From assembly GCA_021372475.1 (NCBI GenBank), contig JAJFUJ010000012.1:1-36393 (forward strand): a stretch of 36,393 nucleotides of DNA, given 5' to 3'. Shown piece after piece: positions 32,918-36,393 of the stretch. Origin of the DNA: Chloroflexota bacterium (lineage in GTDB: Bacteria > Chloroflexota > Anaerolineae > UBA1429). The first letter of the stretch is position 1. The number at the start of each line of letters is the position of its first letter. The position numbers were made by a program, and so were the translations under genes. Under the pieces are notes generated by a model. It was not told where the DNA came from. It did not search any database and was given only the letters and a program-made list of their open reading frames with translations.

Positions 32918-35197
32918 GTGAACAAGTCCGGGCCTGTTCAGCAAACGGATGCCGCCGTGCCGCCTTCGGTGCGCTGGGCGCTGGCCGGGTTGATAGTGCT
33001 CTACCTGCTTTTAGCCGGCACTTACAGCGTCATCAACCCGCTCTTTGAGGCGCCCGATGAAGCATGGCACTATGCTTTTGTGCAGCACATGGCGCAAGGG
33101 CAGCCGCTGCCGGTGCTCGATCCTGAGAATCCCGGCCCGTGGGCGCAGGAAGGAGGGCAGCCTCCGCTGTATTACTGGCTTGTTTCGCGCATCACCCGCT
33201 GGCTGCCCGCCTCCGATTGGCAGACGCTATTGGCACAAAACCGTCACGCCGACATTGGTTCCTATCTGCCTGATGGCAATGGCGACGCTTACATCCATAC
33301 GCCGGCCGAGGCCTGGCCGTATCGCGGCGCAGCGTTAGCTATCCACCTGGCGCGCCTGGTCTCGGTGCTGCTTGGCGCCGGCAGCGTGTTGTGCACTTTT
33401 CTAATCGGCCGCGCCGTGTGGCCAAGGCGCCCCTGGCTCGCGTTGGGAGGGGCAGCCCTGCTGGCGTTCAACCCGATGTTCCTCTTTATCTCTGCCTCGG
33501 TCAGCAACGACAACCTGGTTACGCTGCTGTGTACCCTGGCTTTTTGGCTGCTGCTGCGCCTGCTGAAGCGTCCGCCTGTTTTCGGGCGCTGGCTTATCCT
33601 TGGCACAGTCATCGGGTTGATTGCGCTGAGCAAGATCAGCGGATTAGCCTTCGCTGCGCCGGCCGGGGCAGCACTGCTCTGGTTAACCTGGCGCAGGCGG
33701 GATGCCAAGGCACTGTTTGCCGGCGCTGCCGGCCTGGTCGTCGGAGCGCTGGCGGTGGCAGGTTGGTGGTATCTGCGCAATTGGCAACTTTACGGCGACC
33801 CTCTTGGCTTGAATGTCTTTGTGGCTACCATCGGGCCGCGCGTTCCCCCAATAACCCTTTGGGAGTTGACGGCCGAATGGCAGGGACTCGTGCGCAGCTT
33901 TTGGGGCGTCTTCGGCTGGATGAACGTCGTAGCGCCGGAATGGTTCTACTGGCTGGTTGATGGCCTGATGCTGCTGGGCTTGTTAGGATTGGTCCTGCGC
34001 TTGTGGACACGTATCATCCAGCACCGTAGGCTCTCTGCGCTGGAGAGCATCCAGTGCATCCTGCTGGTTGGCTGGCCATCGGTAGTATTCATCAGCCTGG
34101 TGCGCTGGACCCTGATCACGCCCGCTACCCAGGGGCGGCTGCTCTTTCCGGCTGCTGCGCCATTGCTGCTGCTTGAAGCCTACGGGCTAAGTGGATTGGC
34201 TCCGCGGCGCTGGCAAGGCATTCCCCTCGCGCTGGCAGGAGCGTTGCTGGCCGGATTGGCTTGTTGGGCGCCGTTGGCGGTCATCCGGCCAAGCTATGAA
34301 GCGCCGCGACCGCTTACCAGCGTAGAACAGGAGGCGATCCCTAACCACCTGGGCATTTCCTACGAAGGGCGTATCGCCCTGATAGGGTATCAAGTTGATA
34401 GGCAAAATGTAGAGCCCGGCGGTAAGCTGCCGGTCACCTTGTATTGGAAAGCGGAGCAGAGCGAAACCAGCATCCTCTCTGTTTTTGTGCAGTTGGTCGA
34501 TGCCGGCGGCGAGGTCATCGCCAATCGCAATATGCTGTTGGGCGGTGGATCACTCACTACGCCGTACTGGACTCCTGGCGTCGTGATATCACAGACGTAC
34601 CTGCTGCAGGTTTCACCTGCGGCATTGAACCCAAGCCGTGCGGAACTCATCGTTGGCCTGTATCAATACTATCAGGATAACCGCCGGTTGGAGGCCTTCG
34701 ATGCTGTGGGCAGCTCCTTGGGGGATGCGTTTGTGCTGGCCGAGGTGGCGATACAAGCCAAACCGCAAGGTGAAATCTATAATCCGGTTCAATTCGAGCT
34801 TGAGAATGGGATTGCGCTGGTGGGTTACAACCTGGAGCATAGCATTATGGCTCCAGGTGATACGGTTCATGTCACCTTGTTTTGGCGAGCGCTGGCGCCG
34901 GTTGCCAGCGATTATGCCAGTTTTGTCCAAGTCCTGGATTCAAGCGGCTCTGTGCAGGGGCAATTGCACCGCCACTTGGATTCAAGCGAGCCCGGAACCA
35001 GCCAATGGCAGGTTGGGCAGATTATCCGTGAAGACTATATCTTTACGTTGGCCGCTGACGCGCCGGCGGGCGCTTATGCGTTGGATATTGGGATGTATCT
35101 GCCGGAGACAGCCTCAAACGCGCGTGTGGTCAAGCAAGATGGCTCGCTGGGCGATAATCATATCGTGCTGACCCATCTGAGGGTGGAAGCCAAATAG
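32918..35197 (+). CDS. GT-C type membrane glycosyltransferase-like protein with two beta-sandwich repeats
   Basis: The 759-residue protein starts with GTG (AGGAG upstream). About ten membrane helices span residues 20-465. The first outer loop has the acidic pattern FEAPDEAWHY (E44, D47, E48), as in GT39/ArnT-like or DUF2142 membrane glycosyltransferases that use polyprenyl-phosphate sugars. The tail carries two homologous beta-sandwich modules (about 482-600 and 629-745), each opening with IAL-x-GY and containing PG-x(5,7)-V-T-L-(F/Y)-W and D-x-x-G-x-V. The modules may bind glycan or protein outside the membrane. A paralogue lies convergently just downstream. The glycosyltransferase call is by architecture; catalysis is unproven. 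Confidence 0.82.
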   Translation: MNKSGPVQQTDAAVPPSVRWALAGLIVLYLLLAGTYSVINPLFEAPDEAWHYAFVQHMAQGQPLPVLDPENPGPWAQEGGQPPLYYWLVSRITRWLPASDWQTLLAQNRHADIGSYLPDGNGDAYIHTPAEAWPYRGAALAIHLARLVSVLLGAGSVLCTFLIGRAVWPRRPWLALGGAALLAFNPMFLFISASVSNDNLVTLLCTLAFWLLLRLLKRPPVFGRWLILGTVIGLIALSKISGLAFAAPAGAALLWLTWRRRDAKALFAGAAGLVVGALAVAGWWYLRNWQLYGDPLGLNVFVATIGPRVPPITLWELTAEWQGLVRSFWGVFGWMNVVAPEWFYWLVDGLMLLGLLGLVLRLWTRIIQHRRLSALESIQCILLVGWPSVVFISLVRWTLITPATQGRLLFPAAAPLLLLEAYGLSGLAPRRWQGIPLALAGALLAGLACWAPLAVIRPSYEAPRPLTSVEQEAIPNHLGISYEGRIALIGYQVDRQNVEPGGKLPVTLYWKAEQSETSILSVFVQLVDAGGEVIANRNMLLGGGSLTTPYWTPGVVISQTYLLQVSPAALNPSRAELIVGLYQYYQDNRRLEAFDAVGSSLGDAFVLAEVAIQAKPQGEIYNPVQFELENGIALVGYNLEHSIMAPGDTVHVTLFWRALAPVASDYASFVQVLDSSGSVQGQLHRHLDSSEPGTSQWQVGQIIREDYIFTLAADAPAGAYALDIGMYLPETASNARVVKQDGSLGDNHIVLTHLRVEAK

Positions 35198-35322
35198 GGC
35201 AGCCTGCTTATAATCGATGGCAGAGTATCTCGATAGGCACTTGTCAACGAGCTGTTTTGGTTTCAATACTGTAAAATATCTGCAAATTCTGCTGGCGTTA
35301 ACGATATTACTTTTGCGCCAAC

Positions 35323-36393
35323 TCAGTCGCTGACGGTGATGTAGGTCAGCGTGATGCTATCGCTCTTTGCTTGTCCGGCGCTGTCGACAACCTGCAGCCG
35401 CTCCCCGCTTTCCGCGTCATACAATCCGATGGCCAGCGCATAGTCCCCCGCCGGCATATCGGCATTCACCAGAACTTGGTGAGGGTCCGCCAGCCAATCC
35501 CCGCTGGTCCAGAAGGAAGTTGGGTAATCGCCTCCCAATGGCGGCCCGTCGCCGCTGCTGCGGTTCTGGCCGCTGGCATCTACCAGGTGTACAAAAACAG
35601 TATAATCGCTCTTTAGGGGCTGATTAACCTGCCAATACAGCGTAAACTTAACCTCGTCTCCTTTTTTTACTGCGTTGGATTCGAGGTTATAACCGACCAG
35701 GCGAATATGGTCCTCCAGGTTGGCATCCATCTGGTTCTGAACCTGGCCTGGCGAGGTGGCTGTCGCGATGCGCACCCTGCCGATGACGGGCCAACCCACG
35801 GTCTGACTTTGTTCATCCAGAACCGGCAGGTTTTCCATGCTAGCGAGTTGGTATAACCCGACAGATACCTGGGCTGCTACAGGCCCTTGGGCATCGGACG
35901 CAACGGGCACAAGGTAGCGGTCACGGATTATTTGCCCGGGCTCGAGGGCAGAAGTGGCTCGCAAACCCCCGCCGGGGTAGCTGTCGCGCTGCCCCACGAC
36001 CTTTTGCTGTAGCCCGGAGATGTGAATGTATATCGAATAGTTCTCGCTCATCGGCGCCAATACCTGCCAGTACAATGTTACCGGCACCAGGCCGCCTGGG
36101 TCAACGCTCCTGGCTTCGATCTCCGTCGCCACAAGCCGCATCACGCCGCCATACGTCGCTCCGAACGGTTGCGCAGTTGCTGGAATCTGGTCTTGAGTAA
36201 GTATAGGCGCTGGTGCGTATGCCGGGCGGATCGAGCCAAAGGGGGAGGCAACCGCCAGGGTGAATACCAGAGCGCACAAGCCAACCATCAGCCAACTGCC
36301 GATGCGCCGATAGTTGATGGTTTGCAGCCCCACTATGCTGAATACACAGATGGCGGGCAGCGCGGCGAAAAGCAGCCGACCTTGCGAGGCCAT
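35323..36393 (-). CDS. Paralogous GT-C type membrane protein, C-terminal part (5' end outside window)
   Basis: The visible 356 residues are the C-terminal part of a protein related to the gene at 32918. The opening ASQGRLLFAALPA aligns with ATQGRLLFPAAAP in that gene, ahead of the last membrane helices. Two beta-sandwich modules then follow (starting near VMRLVATEIEARS and IRLVGYNLESN), each with the PGG-x-VPVTLYW or KGDEVKFTLYW pattern. The Met at the window edge lies inside the alignment, so the true start is outside. The two genes converge across a 125-base gap with no clear terminator. Function is as for the paralogue, by inference. Confidence 0.8.
   Translation of the reverse strand: MASQGRLLFAALPAICVFSIVGLQTINYRRIGSWLMVGLCALVFTLAVASPFGSIRPAYAPAPILTQDQIPATAQPFGATYGGVMRLVATEIEARSVDPGGLVPVTLYWQVLAPMSENYSIYIHISGLQQKVVGQRDSYPGGGLRATSALEPGQIIRDRYLVPVASDAQGPVAAQVSVGLYQLASMENLPVLDEQSQTVGWPVIGRVRIATATSPGQVQNQMDANLEDHIRLVGYNLESNAVKKGDEVKFTLYWQVNQPLKSDYTVFVHLVDASGQNRSSGDGPPLGGDYPTSFWTSGDWLADPHQVLVNADMPAGDYALAIGLYDAESGERLQVVDSAGQAKSDSITLTYITVSD

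Noticed and set aside
35198-35322. Possible terminator or promoter between the two convergent GT-C genes
   Set aside because: Short imperfect repeats (GTAAAATATC / GATATTAC) and a lone TATAAT are present, but neither forms a convincing element.

Overview
The window looks like chromosomal DNA from a member of the Chloroflexota, probably Anaerolineae-like. This is an inference from protein character, not from a marker search. The supporting traits are a beta' RNA polymerase subunit with a long coiled-coil insertion, an RsmD with APPQY in place of the DPPY-type motif, GT-C membrane proteins with beta-sandwich tails, a CHAT-ATPase giant protein, and lipoprotein polysaccharide deacetylases with Pro/Thr linkers. 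The DNA is GC-rich, densely coded, and uses AGGAGG-type ribosome binding sites with TTGACA/TATAAT-like promoters. I see no insertion sequence, CRISPR array, tRNA or rRNA. No gene-free stretch exceeds 300 bases. The longest is 7067-7310, which holds the rpoC promoter and leader. The gap at 35198-35322 shows no convincing terminator or other element.

Region by region: 1-3363 is a plus-strand cluster. It holds the 3' end of an MFS transporter, a 45-residue membrane miniprotein, a TauE/SafE anion exporter, and a two-subunit UxaA-family lyase whose subunit sizes and exporter neighbour suggest a sulfolactate sulfo-lyase (SuyAB-like). A perfect palindromic terminator separates it from the minus-strand greA-lysS pair. 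A divergent promoter region then starts moxR and a GNAT gene, followed by rpoC (with no rpoB beside it) and a class A penicillin-binding protein. The PBP's first codons contain a 13-bp terminator-like hairpin.

From 14618 to 17706 a minus-strand operon encodes a NodB-type deacetylase lipoprotein, an NFACT/RqcH ribosome-quality-control protein and a small zincin. Divergently, 17814-21069 encodes rsmD, a DUF951 protein, mnmE and a GT4 glycosyltransferase. From 21091 to 24326 a minus-strand operon carries an MFS transporter, a PIG-L deacetylase and a second NodB deacetylase lipoprotein. proBA (proline synthesis) diverges from it and is followed by a Gfo/Idh oxidoreductase and sugar-isomerase pair.

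After a second bidirectional terminator, 29201-32769 holds the most unusual unit of the window. It is a 907-residue CHAT protease-like / P-loop ATPase protein with a C-terminal domain resembling a restriction-endonuclease fold whose nuclease motif appears lost. Two bases further on comes an M55 (DppA-type) D-aminopeptidase. The window ends with two convergent paralogues of a GT-C type membrane protein with tandem beta-sandwich tails; the second is cut by the window edge.
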